DNA from: Stappia taiwanensis
GTDB lineage: Bacteria > Pseudomonadota > Alphaproteobacteria > Rhizobiales > Stappiaceae
Assembly: GCF_014635285.1 (NCBI RefSeq)
Contig: NZ_BMCR01000002.1
Span: 186,001-250,000 of the forward strand
Direction: 5' to 3'
Length of the DNA: 64,000 nt
This document shows positions 7,551 to 18,569 of the stretch, piece by piece. A program made the translations under genes and the position numbers. A model generated the notes under the pieces. The model was not told where the DNA came from. It ran no database searches and saw only the letters and a list, made by a program, of their open reading frames with translations. Position 1 is the first letter of the stretch. Each line of letters starts with the position of its first letter.

Positions 7551-8926
7551 TGGCTGACCGTCCCGGACGTCCCTCCGCGCGCCTGCAACACGATGGCGTG
7601 AAAGTCGATGCGTGGTACGGGCTGAGATACGCGCAAACGCCTGCCCGGTTCGCGCCCCCCGCACCAGCGGGGGGGCGACTGGAGGTGGAGACGCTGAGTG
7701 AGGTCCCCATCTTCCCCCAGCGTCCCAGCCGGCTGGCGGCGGCCATGGGGACCGGACGCCCCAACCCGCAAGCCGAAGACGCCTTCTTTGCCAATGTCTG
7801 GGCGCCCTCGGACGCGCAAGGCTTGCCGGTCCTGCTCTTTGTCCATGGCGGTGCCTGGATGACCGGTGGCGGCGCGATGGACTGGTACGATGGCCAGGTT
7901 CTGGCTTCCAAAGGCCTTGTCGTTGTCACGGTCAATTATCGCCTGGGCGCGCTCGGCCACCTGGGGCGAAGCGATGCCCATGCGCTGCCGCTGCCGGCCG
8001 CCGATCTGCTACAGGCGTTGCTCTGGCTGCGGGACCGCGTTCACAGCTTCGGCGGCGATCCGGATCGCGTCACCGTGGCCGGACAATCGGCGGGTGGCTG
8101 GTACGCCCATCTGCTCTCGGTTCTGCCGCAAGCGCACGGATTGCTCCATCGCGTCAGCCTGATGAGCATGGGGACGCGGCGCCCGTGGTCGCCGCGACGG
8201 CAGGCGGATGTCACCCGCAAGGCATCAAAATACCTCGGCGCGGCGGAGATCGCCCATGCGCCCGTGGACGAGGTGATGCGCGCGGGACTTCAGGCGCTCG
8301 CCGCCACAGCCGCGCCCCCTGCCCTCGGGCACGCCCCTTCCGCCTTCCTGCCCGTCGCCAGCGCGGCGGTTCCGGACCGGTTGCTCAACCCGGCATGGGC
8401 CGCCAAGGCGTGCCATGCCGAGGCGGTCAGTCTGCGCACGACGGCGGATGAGAGCGCCATGTTCCTCTTCACATCGCCGAACCACAAAAACGCGACCCAA
8501 GCGCAGGTCAACGAAGCCCTGTCGGCCTGGGCGCCTGAAGATCTGCCTGCCGCGCTTTGCCCTGATGGGGCTTACGCCGGCGCGGCAAGCGGCCTTTCAC
8601 CCTATCGCCAGCTTGTCGCCGCCTCCTCCTGGCGCCAGTTCCAGCGGTTTCCGGCACAGTACCACGCGGCCTTGCGCGAAAAGGGCCGTCGCTCCCAGCT
8701 GGAGATCTTCACGGAAGAGAGCGCCATGCCGGGCCTGCACAGCGGCCATTGCCTCGATCTGCCGTTTCAGTTCGGCCGGCGATGTGCCTGGGACGATGCC
8801 CCGATGCTGCAAGGGTGTGATGCGGAACGATTCGAAGCGATCTCCCGCCGGCTGATCGGCAGCCTGGTTGCCTTCGTCACGGGAGAGGCGCCGCGCGATC
8901 AGGCGCCGATGACCTCATCGACATAG
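7550..8926 (+). CDS. Type B carboxylesterase
   Basis: A 458-residue alpha/beta hydrolase of the para-nitrobenzyl/cholinesterase family. The oxyanion loop is HGGAW (residues 99-103). The nucleophile elbow is GQSAGG with Ser180, and GLHSGHCLDLPFQFG near the C-terminus carries the likely catalytic His. No signal peptide is seen, so it should act in the cytoplasm, cleaving an ester or lactone. Its ATG shares one base with the monooxygenase stop (TAATG at 7548-7552), which ties it to the operon. Its 3' end overlaps the 3' end of the opposing PaaX-like gene by 28 bp. It is slightly shorter than the usual 490-550 residues, but all catalytic motifs are there. Confidence 0.87.
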   Translation: MADRPGRPSARLQHDGVKVDAWYGLRYAQTPARFAPPAPAGGRLEVETLSEVPIFPQRPSRLAAAMGTGRPNPQAEDAFFANVWAPSDAQGLPVLLFVHGGAWMTGGGAMDWYDGQVLASKGLVVVTVNYRLGALGHLGRSDAHALPLPAADLLQALLWLRDRVHSFGGDPDRVTVAGQSAGGWYAHLLSVLPQAHGLLHRVSLMSMGTRRPWSPRRQADVTRKASKYLGAAEIAHAPVDEVMRAGLQALAATAAPPALGHAPSAFLPVASAAVPDRLLNPAWAAKACHAEAVSLRTTADESAMFLFTSPNHKNATQAQVNEALSAWAPEDLPAALCPDGAYAGAASGLSPYRQLVAASSWRQFQRFPAQYHAALREKGRRSQLEIFTEESAMPGLHSGHCLDLPFQFGRRCAWDDAPMLQGCDAERFEAISRRLIGSLVAFVTGEAPRDQAPMTSST

Positions 8927-9768
8927 CGTTCCGACATCGGCTTCAGCACCCGGTTGAGATCGGCGAAAACCCTGCGGGCGGTTATGCCGATCCAGTCGGA
9001 GGGCAACAGCTCGGGCGGCAGGCCGGGATCGAGAAACGGCAGGCGGCGCCATTGGGTCACCATCGGCACATAAAGGCGGAAGGCCTCGCGCTGGGCCTCC
9101 TTGCCATCGGGCGGCAACGACGTCCAGCGCGCCACCTCCGGCTCAAACGCATCGAGGAAAGCCCGGTAGTCGCTGGCCAGTTCGTCGAGATTCCACCACC
9201 GGGCAACCTTGGCCCGCAAATCGCCGGAGCCGATCGGCTCGGAGACGAAGAATTCGACATAGTCGGCCAGATCATGCTCCCGCATGTATTCGAGCGCTTC
9301 CCGGCGCAGGCGGATGGGGGCAATGCACAGACCGGGGGCAACCGTGCCGAAGCCCATCCGCGCCAGCCCGGCACGAATCTTGTGGCGTTTCCTACGCTCG
9401 CTTTCCGGAACCGAAAACGAGGCCAACAGCCACGGATCGCCGATACTCGCCGCGCGCGGACAGAAGATGCGCTCGTCGCCCGCCACCATGTGCGGCTCAA
9501 GATCGCTTGAGAGCATGTAGCCATTGGCTCCGCCGATCTTCTGGCTTGCTAGCACCCCTTTCGTCTTCAGCCGGGAAATCGAGGAGCGCACGCTGGCGGG
9601 CTCGTAGCCGAGCTCGGAAAGAAGCCGCACCAATGCGGCAACCGGTATGACCTTGCCAGCGGGCCGGCCGTAAAGGCCGAACACCGTCACGATATACCGA
9701 TGGTGCGCCGGCTGTTCGTGGCCACCAGGTTCCCGTCCGGCAAGGATTTCATCGACGGCGCTCGACAC
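8899..9768 (-). CDS. PaaX-family transcriptional regulator
   Basis: A 289-residue regulator. It has an N-terminal winged helix (about residues 20-85: HRYIVTVFGLYGR then SVRSSISRLKTKGVL), a middle domain containing WLLASFSVPESERRKRHKIR, and a C-terminal PaaX-type domain ending SDWIGITARRVFADL. PaaX represses phenylacetate genes and is relieved by an aryl-CoA ligand; homologues control other aromatic pathways. I chose GTG 9768 because AGGAG lies 6 bases upstream and the domain starts soon after; the frame is open to 9897. It converges on the esterase (28-bp overlap) and probably controls the 4.8-5.2 kb divergent promoters. Confidence 0.82.
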   Translation of the reverse strand: MSSAVDEILAGREPGGHEQPAHHRYIVTVFGLYGRPAGKVIPVAALVRLLSELGYEPASVRSSISRLKTKGVLASQKIGGANGYMLSSDLEPHMVAGDERIFCPRAASIGDPWLLASFSVPESERRKRHKIRAGLARMGFGTVAPGLCIAPIRLRREALEYMREHDLADYVEFFVSEPIGSGDLRAKVARWWNLDELASDYRAFLDAFEPEVARWTSLPPDGKEAQREAFRLYVPMVTQWRRLPFLDPGLPPELLPSDWIGITARRVFADLNRVLKPMSERYVDEVIGA

Positions 9769-10033
9769 ACCATTCTCCTGTCTGCGTGCTCCCGCCCCGG
9801 CAATGCCAGACCTGCTCTGAGCTGACCTGCCCGGCGCGCCCCTCACCTGACCAAGCTCGTGGGAAAGGCGCAACCTGCTGCCCACGCGGGAGAACATGGC
9901 TGAAACTCATCTCGTTGTTGCACTAATCGCTCACGGCCGCGAATGCCAGACCCTGCGAGGCGCAAACCGAATTCCCCCCAAGGGAAGCGACCGGCCTTCT
10001 CCCGCCACGCACCGCCGGAAAAGCACCCGCCTT

Positions 10034-10307
10034 TTTAGGGTCCAGACCCATAGATGAGGCTGACATGGCATGGGAAATGGCAAGAGATTGCGAGGAAGGG
10101 CGTGCGCAGCGGGCTTGTTGCCCGGTCAAACGCGCTGACGACGCAGGGTGAAGCCATTTCCATGTCCTGCAGGATTTGACCGGATTGCGCCTGCTCTCAC
10201 GTCGCGAAAGGCTTGAAAATGAACCACATTTCCTGCGCTTCCGCTTCTTGATCAGAAGCAATCCGCCTCAAACCATTTCGAGCTCATTTATGAGTCTGGA
10301 CCCTAAA
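10034..10307. mobile_element. Small non-autonomous element (MITE-like) with 25-bp terminal inverted repeats
   Basis: TTTAGGGTCCAGAC at 10034-10047 begins a 25-base sequence. It reappears inverted, ending at 10307, with 23 of 25 positions identical (mismatches at positions 15 and 20). The ends read TTTA-GGG and CCC-TAAA, compatible with insertion at a TA target as in IS630 or some IS5-group elements. The 250-odd internal bases hold no credible gene and include a second imperfect inverted pair (GACATGG...GAAATGGC near 10062 with GCCATTTCCATGTC near 10152). No transposase is present, so it would need one supplied in trans. Confidence 0.6.
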
Positions 10308-10317
10308 CAGAGGTTAA
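10303..10317. promoter_or_regulatory. Near-consensus CtrA-type box before the GGDEF-EAL gene
   Basis: CTAA at 10303-10306, seven bases, then TTAA at 10314-10317 followed by C. It matches TTAA-N7-TTAA except for the first base. The left half-site lies on the terminus of the inverted-repeat element, so the insertion may have created or altered it. It is 65 bp upstream of the start codon. Confidence 0.35.
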
Positions 10318-10381
10318 CCACGCCTCCACGCTAATTGTTAAAACTACCATGCAACCTTGCCGACACTCAGGTGAGGTCTGG

Positions 10382-12667
10382 ATGACGCCCAAGTTTGCAA
10401 ATGACGGCACGCGCCTGGCGAATACCATCCTGTTCCCGGTTGTGGGACTGGTGTTCGTCGCCATCGCGTTTTCCGTGACACTGATCATCTACACGTCGCG
10501 ATCGGCCGATATCGCTGCCATGCACAGCGAACGGGACCTCTTGCGCGGCAGCACCCGCCTGCAGCTCCAGAAGATGGCCAAGGAGCAGGAAGGGGTCGCT
10601 ATCTGGGATCAGACCTTTGTTCATTCCCGGCCCGAAAGCCTCGACAGCGCCTGGCTCGACATCAACATCGGCCGCTGGCTGTTCCAGAACCACGGCCATG
10701 AACGCACGCTGGTGATTGGAGAGGACCGGTCTGTGATCTACAGCGCCGCCAACGGCCTGTGGCAGCGCCCCGCGGACACTGGCAAACTCGTTGAGGCGAT
10801 CTGGCCGCTGATCGCCCGCACGCGGGCCCGCTACATCAATGGCTACACCCGGCTTTCCTCTGGCATGCAGGTTCTGGAACGCCCCGCCGCCGGCTTCACC
10901 CGCTCGATCCACGAGATGGGCTTCGTCGCACTCGATGACGCCCCCGCCCTCGTCTCCGTGACGGCCATTGCCCCGGAGGTGAAACGCTTCGTCGCCAGCC
11001 GCCGCCCGCCCGCCGTGCTGGTCAGCATCAAGAAGCTGGACGCAAGCCGCCTGGAAGCCCTGGCCCGCATGTCGAGCATCGACCGGCTTCAGGTTGCCTC
11101 CTCGGCGGCTTCCTCACTCCCCTCCGTCCCGCACGAGACCGGCACATATATACTGAAAGATCCCCGGGGACAGATCGCCGGCCGGCTGGTCTGGCGCTCG
11201 GCAACGCCCGGTTCGGCGATCCTGTCCGGTGTCGGCCCGGTTCTGTTGCTGCTCGCCGCCGCCATCGCCACGCTCACCGGGCTGGTGCTGTTCTACATCC
11301 GCCAGACCACCCGCCGCCTTGCCCGCAGCGAGGCCAGCGCCCAGCACGCGGCGATGCATGACGGCCTGACCGGTCTCGCAAACCGGGATTTCTTCGCCGT
11401 CCGCTTTCGCGAGGAACTGGCCGAATGGCAGAAAGCCAATGGCGCGATTGGCGTGATCTACGTCGATCTCGATCACTTCAAGGACATCAACGACACCCTG
11501 GGCCATGCCGCCGGCGACGAGGTCATTCGCGAGGCGGCGCGGCGGCTTCGCATTCTCGTTCCCGACAATGCCACCATCGCCCGTATCAGCGGCGATGAAT
11601 TCGCCCTGCTCTTGCCCGGCTGCCCCGGCCGCAAGGCATTGGAGGCGGTTCTGAAGCGCATGCAGAGCCGCTTCGCCGTGCCGATGTACATCGGCGGAAG
11701 CCATCTTTACATCAGCCTCAGCGCCGGCGCCGCGATCGCGCCGGAGGACAGCCTGTCGATGGGTGAGCTCCTGCGCAAGGCCGACATCGCCCTTTACGCG
11801 GCAAAGGCGGACGGGCGCGGCCGCTGGGCCTTCTTCGAACAGAGCATGGAAGAGCAGGTACGCACCCGCGAGAACCTCGCCCACGCGCTACGCCGCGCCA
11901 TCGACACCGAAAGTCTGCATGTGCTGTACCAGCCGCAAACCACCATCGACGGGCGCACCGTGCTGTCCGTCGAGGCGCTGCTGCGCTGGACCGATCCGGA
12001 CATGGGCGCGATCAGCCCCAGCGTGTTCGTGCCGATTGCCGAGGAAACCGGCCTGATCAACGACCTTGGCCTTTATGTGCTGCGTCAGGCCTGCACCGAC
12101 GCAAGGGCCTGGCCGCATCTCGGCCTTGCCGTCAACGTCTCCCCGACCCAGTTCCGCCATCCCCGCTTCATCGACGACCTGCGGGAAACGCTGGAGCAGG
12201 CAGGCTTCGACCCCGCGCGGCTGGAAATCGAGGTGACCGAGACGGTCTTCGCCACCAGCAGCCCGGAGGTCATGGAAACCCTGACCCGGGTGCAGGAGAT
12301 GGGCGTGCGCGTGGCACTCGACGATTTCGGCGTCGGTTACTCCAGCCTCAGTTACTTGCGCCGGTTTCCGTTCGACACGCTCAAGATCGACCGCAGCTTC
12401 ATCGCCGATCTCGAAATCGGCGCCCATGCCCATTCGATCCTGTCGACAATCATCGACCTGGGCGAGGCGCTTGGCATGAAGGTGGTCGCGGAAGGCATTG
12501 AAACGGCGCACCAGGTGGCGATCCTGCAGCGCACCAATTGCGACAAGCTGCAAGGATTTTTCATGTCCCGGCCGGTACCACCGGAACAGATCCGTGGGGT
12601 CGAGGACCGACTGGCAGCCGCGCAGCCGGATGCCGCCACCGGCCCCGCCCTGACCATCAGCGCCTGA
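10382..12667 (+). CDS. Membrane-bound CHASE4-GGDEF-EAL cyclic-di-GMP protein
   Basis: A 761-residue inner-membrane protein controlling cyclic-di-GMP. TM1 spans about residues 16-37 and a periplasmic CHASE4-type sensor about 40-270 (KEQEGVAIWDQTFVHS is characteristic). TM2 spans about 278-303. The GGDEF domain covers about 325-480 with active-site text SGDEF near 402, and the EAL domain about 500-740 with intact VEALLRW near 530, DDFGVGYSSL and KIDRSFI. Both cyclase and phosphodiesterase sites look usable, though SGDEF departs from GGDEF in the first residue. ATG 10382 has GAGG five bases upstream; the frame opens slightly earlier at 10349. It stands alone and converges with meaB. Confidence 0.93.
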   Translation: MTPKFANDGTRLANTILFPVVGLVFVAIAFSVTLIIYTSRSADIAAMHSERDLLRGSTRLQLQKMAKEQEGVAIWDQTFVHSRPESLDSAWLDINIGRWLFQNHGHERTLVIGEDRSVIYSAANGLWQRPADTGKLVEAIWPLIARTRARYINGYTRLSSGMQVLERPAAGFTRSIHEMGFVALDDAPALVSVTAIAPEVKRFVASRRPPAVLVSIKKLDASRLEALARMSSIDRLQVASSAASSLPSVPHETGTYILKDPRGQIAGRLVWRSATPGSAILSGVGPVLLLLAAAIATLTGLVLFYIRQTTRRLARSEASAQHAAMHDGLTGLANRDFFAVRFREELAEWQKANGAIGVIYVDLDHFKDINDTLGHAAGDEVIREAARRLRILVPDNATIARISGDEFALLLPGCPGRKALEAVLKRMQSRFAVPMYIGGSHLYISLSAGAAIAPEDSLSMGELLRKADIALYAAKADGRGRWAFFEQSMEEQVRTRENLAHALRRAIDTESLHVLYQPQTTIDGRTVLSVEALLRWTDPDMGAISPSVFVPIAEETGLINDLGLYVLRQACTDARAWPHLGLAVNVSPTQFRHPRFIDDLRETLEQAGFDPARLEIEVTETVFATSSPEVMETLTRVQEMGVRVALDDFGVGYSSLSYLRRFPFDTLKIDRSFIADLEIGAHAHSILSTIIDLGEALGMKVVAEGIETAHQVAILQRTNCDKLQGFFMSRPVPPEQIRGVEDRLAAAQPDAATGPALTISA

Positions 12668-12702
12668 GCCGTCGGAACACTCGCGCCCCGGGGCCGTGAG
12701 GA

Positions 12703-13658
12703 TCAGTCGATCGGCGCCACCAGGCCGAGCCGTTCACGCATCTTCTGATCCAGCGCGCCAATGGCACTGAACGGTCCCGGACATTCGGCCATCATCTCGT
12801 CGACAGCACAGAGCGACAGCCCGACCGATCCAAAACGGCGGGTGATCGCATCGCGCACCCAGTGACGCTGCTGTTCCGCCCGCCGTCTGTCGCGCGCACC
12901 GCAGCGGACAGTCTCCGCGCCAAGCCGGTCACAGTGATCGACGAATTCAGCGATCCCCTCGCCGCTCGCCGCCGAAACAAGCACCACCTCGGGCAGATCG
13001 CTTGCGCCGACCGGCCGGGTCAGGGTCAGCGCGCCCGCCACATCAGCCCTTGCGCGGGTCGCCAGGGCGCCCATGTCGGCTTTCGTCACGGCAACGATGT
13101 CCGGCAGTTCCATCACGCCGGCCTTCATGAATTGCAGGCTGTCGCCGGAGCCGGGCTGAATGCACAGGGCCAGAGTATCGGCGACCTGCGCCACATCCGC
13201 TTCCGACTGACCGATGCCGACCGACTCAACGATCACCCGGTCCATCACGGCGCGCATCAACACCACGGCGGCGATGGCATCGTCCGACAGGCCGCCAAGC
13301 CGGTCGCGCGCCGCCATCGAGCGCACGAACACGCCGTCGTCTTCCGGATCGGTGGCAAGACGGGTGCGGTCGCCGAGCAGCGCCCCGCCGGTAATCTGTG
13401 AGGAGGGATCGACGGCAATCACGCCGACGCGCTCGCCGCGCGCCCGGCACGCCTGGATCAGTGCATTGGTCAGGGTGGATTTGCCCACGCCGGGTGGGCC
13501 GGTCAGCCCCAGCACCGTTGCCCGGGCCGCACGCGCCGCCGCGTCGAGAAACCCGGCAAGCATCATGGAGCCGCGTTCGGTCTCGATCGCGGACAGCGCC
13601 CGCGCCAGAGCGGGTTTGCCGCCCTGGCGCAGTGCATTGATGGTGGCGGGCCGGCGGC

Positions 13659-13662
<4 letters not shown>
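12703..13662 (-). CDS. meaB: MeaB/ArgK-type P-loop GTPase (methylmalonyl-CoA mutase chaperone family)
   Basis: A 319-residue G3E-family GTPase. Walker A is GPPGVGKS at residues 55-62; IVESVGIGQSE marks the switch region and VTKAD the base-specificity motif. MeaB protects and reloads the adenosylcobalamin mutases. No mutase gene is in the window. Instead its ATG overlaps the ppdK stop (ATGA at 13659-13662), so it is translationally coupled to pyruvate phosphate dikinase. The open frame extends to 13815 inside ppdK, but the coupled start gives the family length. The substrate mutase is presumably encoded elsewhere. Confidence 0.88.
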
Positions 13663-16343
<2,681 letters not shown>

Positions 16344-16741
16344 TGCCTGCATCCTCTTGTCCTGACGGCACGCACGCACCGCTTCGCCCGGGCCCACTCC
16401 CGCCCCGGATGGGCCCCCACTTAAATGATGCGCTGCGGGAAACAAAGGTTTTTCGCACAAAAGGCGGGCGCGAGACATTGCCACCGCCCCCCGCGTGCCC
16501 ATATCCAGAGGGAGTGAACGTTGCGGTTCAGGGGAAGTGAACGTCGCGGTTTTATGACATTTTTGGCTCCCCCTTCCCTCTGCCGCACCGGGAACGGTCC
16601 GGGAGCGAGGGAGGTCGGCATTCCGCAAGGGCGGACCGCCGTCTTGCGGCGCGGTCACAATGAGGCCATCCTCAGGTCTCGTATTGATGCAAATGAGTCG
16701 GTTCCGCGCTCACGGCAGCAAAGGTCAGCAAGTCCCCTATC
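16344..16741. promoter_or_regulatory. Divergent intergenic region of ppdK and the TPR gene, with a tandem direct repeat
   Basis: No gene is evident in these 398 bp. GTGAACGT-T/C-GCGGTT occurs twice in the same orientation, at 16514-16528 and 16537-16551, with one mismatch and a 23-bp period (about two helical turns). That spacing suits a dimeric or tandemly bound regulator. It is about 170 bp upstream of ppdK and 190 bp upstream of the TPR gene, so either could be the target. Confidence 0.5.
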
Positions 16742-18553
16742 ATGATGCGATGCCCCGTTTTCCGCCGCCCCGTGTGCCCCGCGCCTCACAAACGTGAGGT
16801 CACCAGACGCGCACGGGCCGCCCGCGCCGTCGCGACCGGCCTCGCTCTTGCCCTTCTTGCCGCCCCCGCGTCGGGCTGGACGGAAGCTGCTCCGCAACAA
16901 ACCGGGACCGCCGAGGATCTGCCGGTCACGCTGAGCGGCAGCTATCTGTCCGGCCGCTATGCGGGCCAGACCAATGACCTGGCCAATGCCGCCGCCTTCT
17001 TTGCCGAGGCGCTGAGCGCGGATCCGGGCAACCCGTTCCTGCTCGACCGCGCCTTCGTGCTGCAACTGGCCAATGGCGACATTCAGGAAGCGCTGGAACT
17101 GGCGCAGCGGCTGCAGATCGAACAGTCCGATCATTTCATCGCCCGGCTGCTCCTGGCCACCGACGCCTTCCGCGCGGGCGAATATACAACCGCGAACACG
17201 CTGCTGGACAGCGAGGCACGCGGTCCGCTGGCGGAGCTCTCCTCCGGACTGATCCGCGCCTGGGCGCTGGCGGCGACCGGCGAATCGTCGCGCGCGCTCG
17301 ATGTCATCGCCCGACTTGAAGGGCCGAGCTGGTACACCGTGTTCAAGAGCTATCACACCGGCCTGATCCAGGAGCAGGTGGGGCAAAGCGCGGCGGCGCT
17401 GGAAAATTTCCGCGACGCCTACGAGACCGATCGCGGCGCGCTGCGGGTGATCGAGGCCTATGCCCGCTCCCTGGCGGCCAATGGCGAGCCTCAGGCCGCG
17501 CTCGAGGTGCTGGCCGAATACGACAAGATCGTGCCCGATCACCCTTCCCTCACGGCGACCCGAAAGCTGATCGAAAACGGCGAAACGCCCGCCCGCATGG
17601 CCGCCACCCCGGCCGCCGGAGCGGCGGAGGTGCTTTACGGCCTTGGCGCCGCGATTGGCCGCGACGGCGGCGAGGAACTGGCGGCGGTGTTCCTGCAACT
17701 GGCGCTGTATCTCGATGAGGATGCGGATGTAGCCTCCATCGCTCTGGCCGCGCTGTTCGACCGGCTCGGCAATCCGCAGCGCGCCATCGACGTGCTGGAG
17801 GGGGTGCGCGAGGATTCGCCCCTGAAGCGCGATGCGGAGATCCAGATCGGCCTGAACTACAACGCCCTTGACCGGCTCGAGGACGCCCGCGCCCATCTGG
17901 AAGCTCTGGTCAAGAGCGACCCGTCCGATATTGAGGCGGTGTCCGCCCTCGGCAACGTGTTCCGCGCCCGCAAGATGTTCAAGGAGGCGGAGGAGACCTA
18001 CAGCACCGGCATCGCCACCCTGGCAAAGCCGGAAGGCAAGCACTGGACGTTGTTCTATTATCGCGGCATCTGCCGGGAACGGCTGAAGATGTGGGACGAG
18101 GCGGAAGCCGACTTCCGCCTCTCCCTCGACCTCTGGCCCGACCAGCCGCTGGTGCTCAACTATCTCGGCTATTCGCTGGTCGATCAGGGCAAGAAGCTCG
18201 ACGAGGCCCTGGAAATGATTCGCAAGGCCGTCAAACTGCGCCCCAAGGATGGCTATATCGTCGACAGCCTCGGCTGGGCCTATTACCGGCTCGGTCGGTA
18301 CGACGATGCGGTGCGCGAGCTGGAAAAGGCGGTGGAACTGCGCCCGGAAGACCCGGTGATCAACGATCACCTGGGCGATGCCTACTGGCAGGTCGGCCGC
18401 CGGCTCGAAGCCCGGTTCCAATGGAACCATGCGCGCGATCTGAACCCGGAAGAGGACATCCTGCCACTGATCCTGGAAAAGATCGAAAAGGGCATGGCCG
18501 AGGCGGAGCCGCTGCCGACCACCAAGGCGGACCCGTCGGGAAGTGGCGGCTGA
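16742..18553 (+). CDS. Tetratricopeptide-repeat protein, exported
   Basis: A 603-residue protein. The N-terminus is basic and followed by GLALALLAAPASGW, a likely Sec signal peptide or anchor. The rest is helical TPR repeats, clearest in the C-terminal third (LVLNYLGYSLVDQGKKLDEA, IVDSLGWAYYRLGRYDDA, VINDHLGDAYWQVGRR) with about eight or more units overall. TPR proteins are scaffolds; in alphaproteobacteria this architecture occurs upstream of ispE and is sometimes tied to envelope functions. The start is either of two adjacent ATGs at 16742 and 16745, with a poor ribosome site. ispE follows after 16 bp, so the two are probably co-transcribed. The precise role is unknown. Confidence 0.87.
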   Translation: MMRCPVFRRPVCPAPHKREVTRRARAARAVATGLALALLAAPASGWTEAAPQQTGTAEDLPVTLSGSYLSGRYAGQTNDLANAAAFFAEALSADPGNPFLLDRAFVLQLANGDIQEALELAQRLQIEQSDHFIARLLLATDAFRAGEYTTANTLLDSEARGPLAELSSGLIRAWALAATGESSRALDVIARLEGPSWYTVFKSYHTGLIQEQVGQSAAALENFRDAYETDRGALRVIEAYARSLAANGEPQAALEVLAEYDKIVPDHPSLTATRKLIENGETPARMAATPAAGAAEVLYGLGAAIGRDGGEELAAVFLQLALYLDEDADVASIALAALFDRLGNPQRAIDVLEGVREDSPLKRDAEIQIGLNYNALDRLEDARAHLEALVKSDPSDIEAVSALGNVFRARKMFKEAEETYSTGIATLAKPEGKHWTLFYYRGICRERLKMWDEAEADFRLSLDLWPDQPLVLNYLGYSLVDQGKKLDEALEMIRKAVKLRPKDGYIVDSLGWAYYRLGRYDDAVRELEKAVELRPEDPVINDHLGDAYWQVGRRLEARFQWNHARDLNPEEDILPLILEKIEKGMAEAEPLPTTKADPSGSGG

Positions 18554-18569
18554 CGGAAAGGGTCAACCG

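Larger units (their letters stand above)
9769..10381. other. 613-bp non-coding region with an inverted-repeat-bounded element
   Basis: No protein gene can be supported here. The main content is the 10034-10307 element described separately. The left 265 bp would contain the promoter of the PaaX-like gene. The right edge contains a near-consensus CtrA box (CTAA-N7-TTAA, 10303-10317) and the ribosome site of the GGDEF-EAL gene. Confidence 0.6.
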
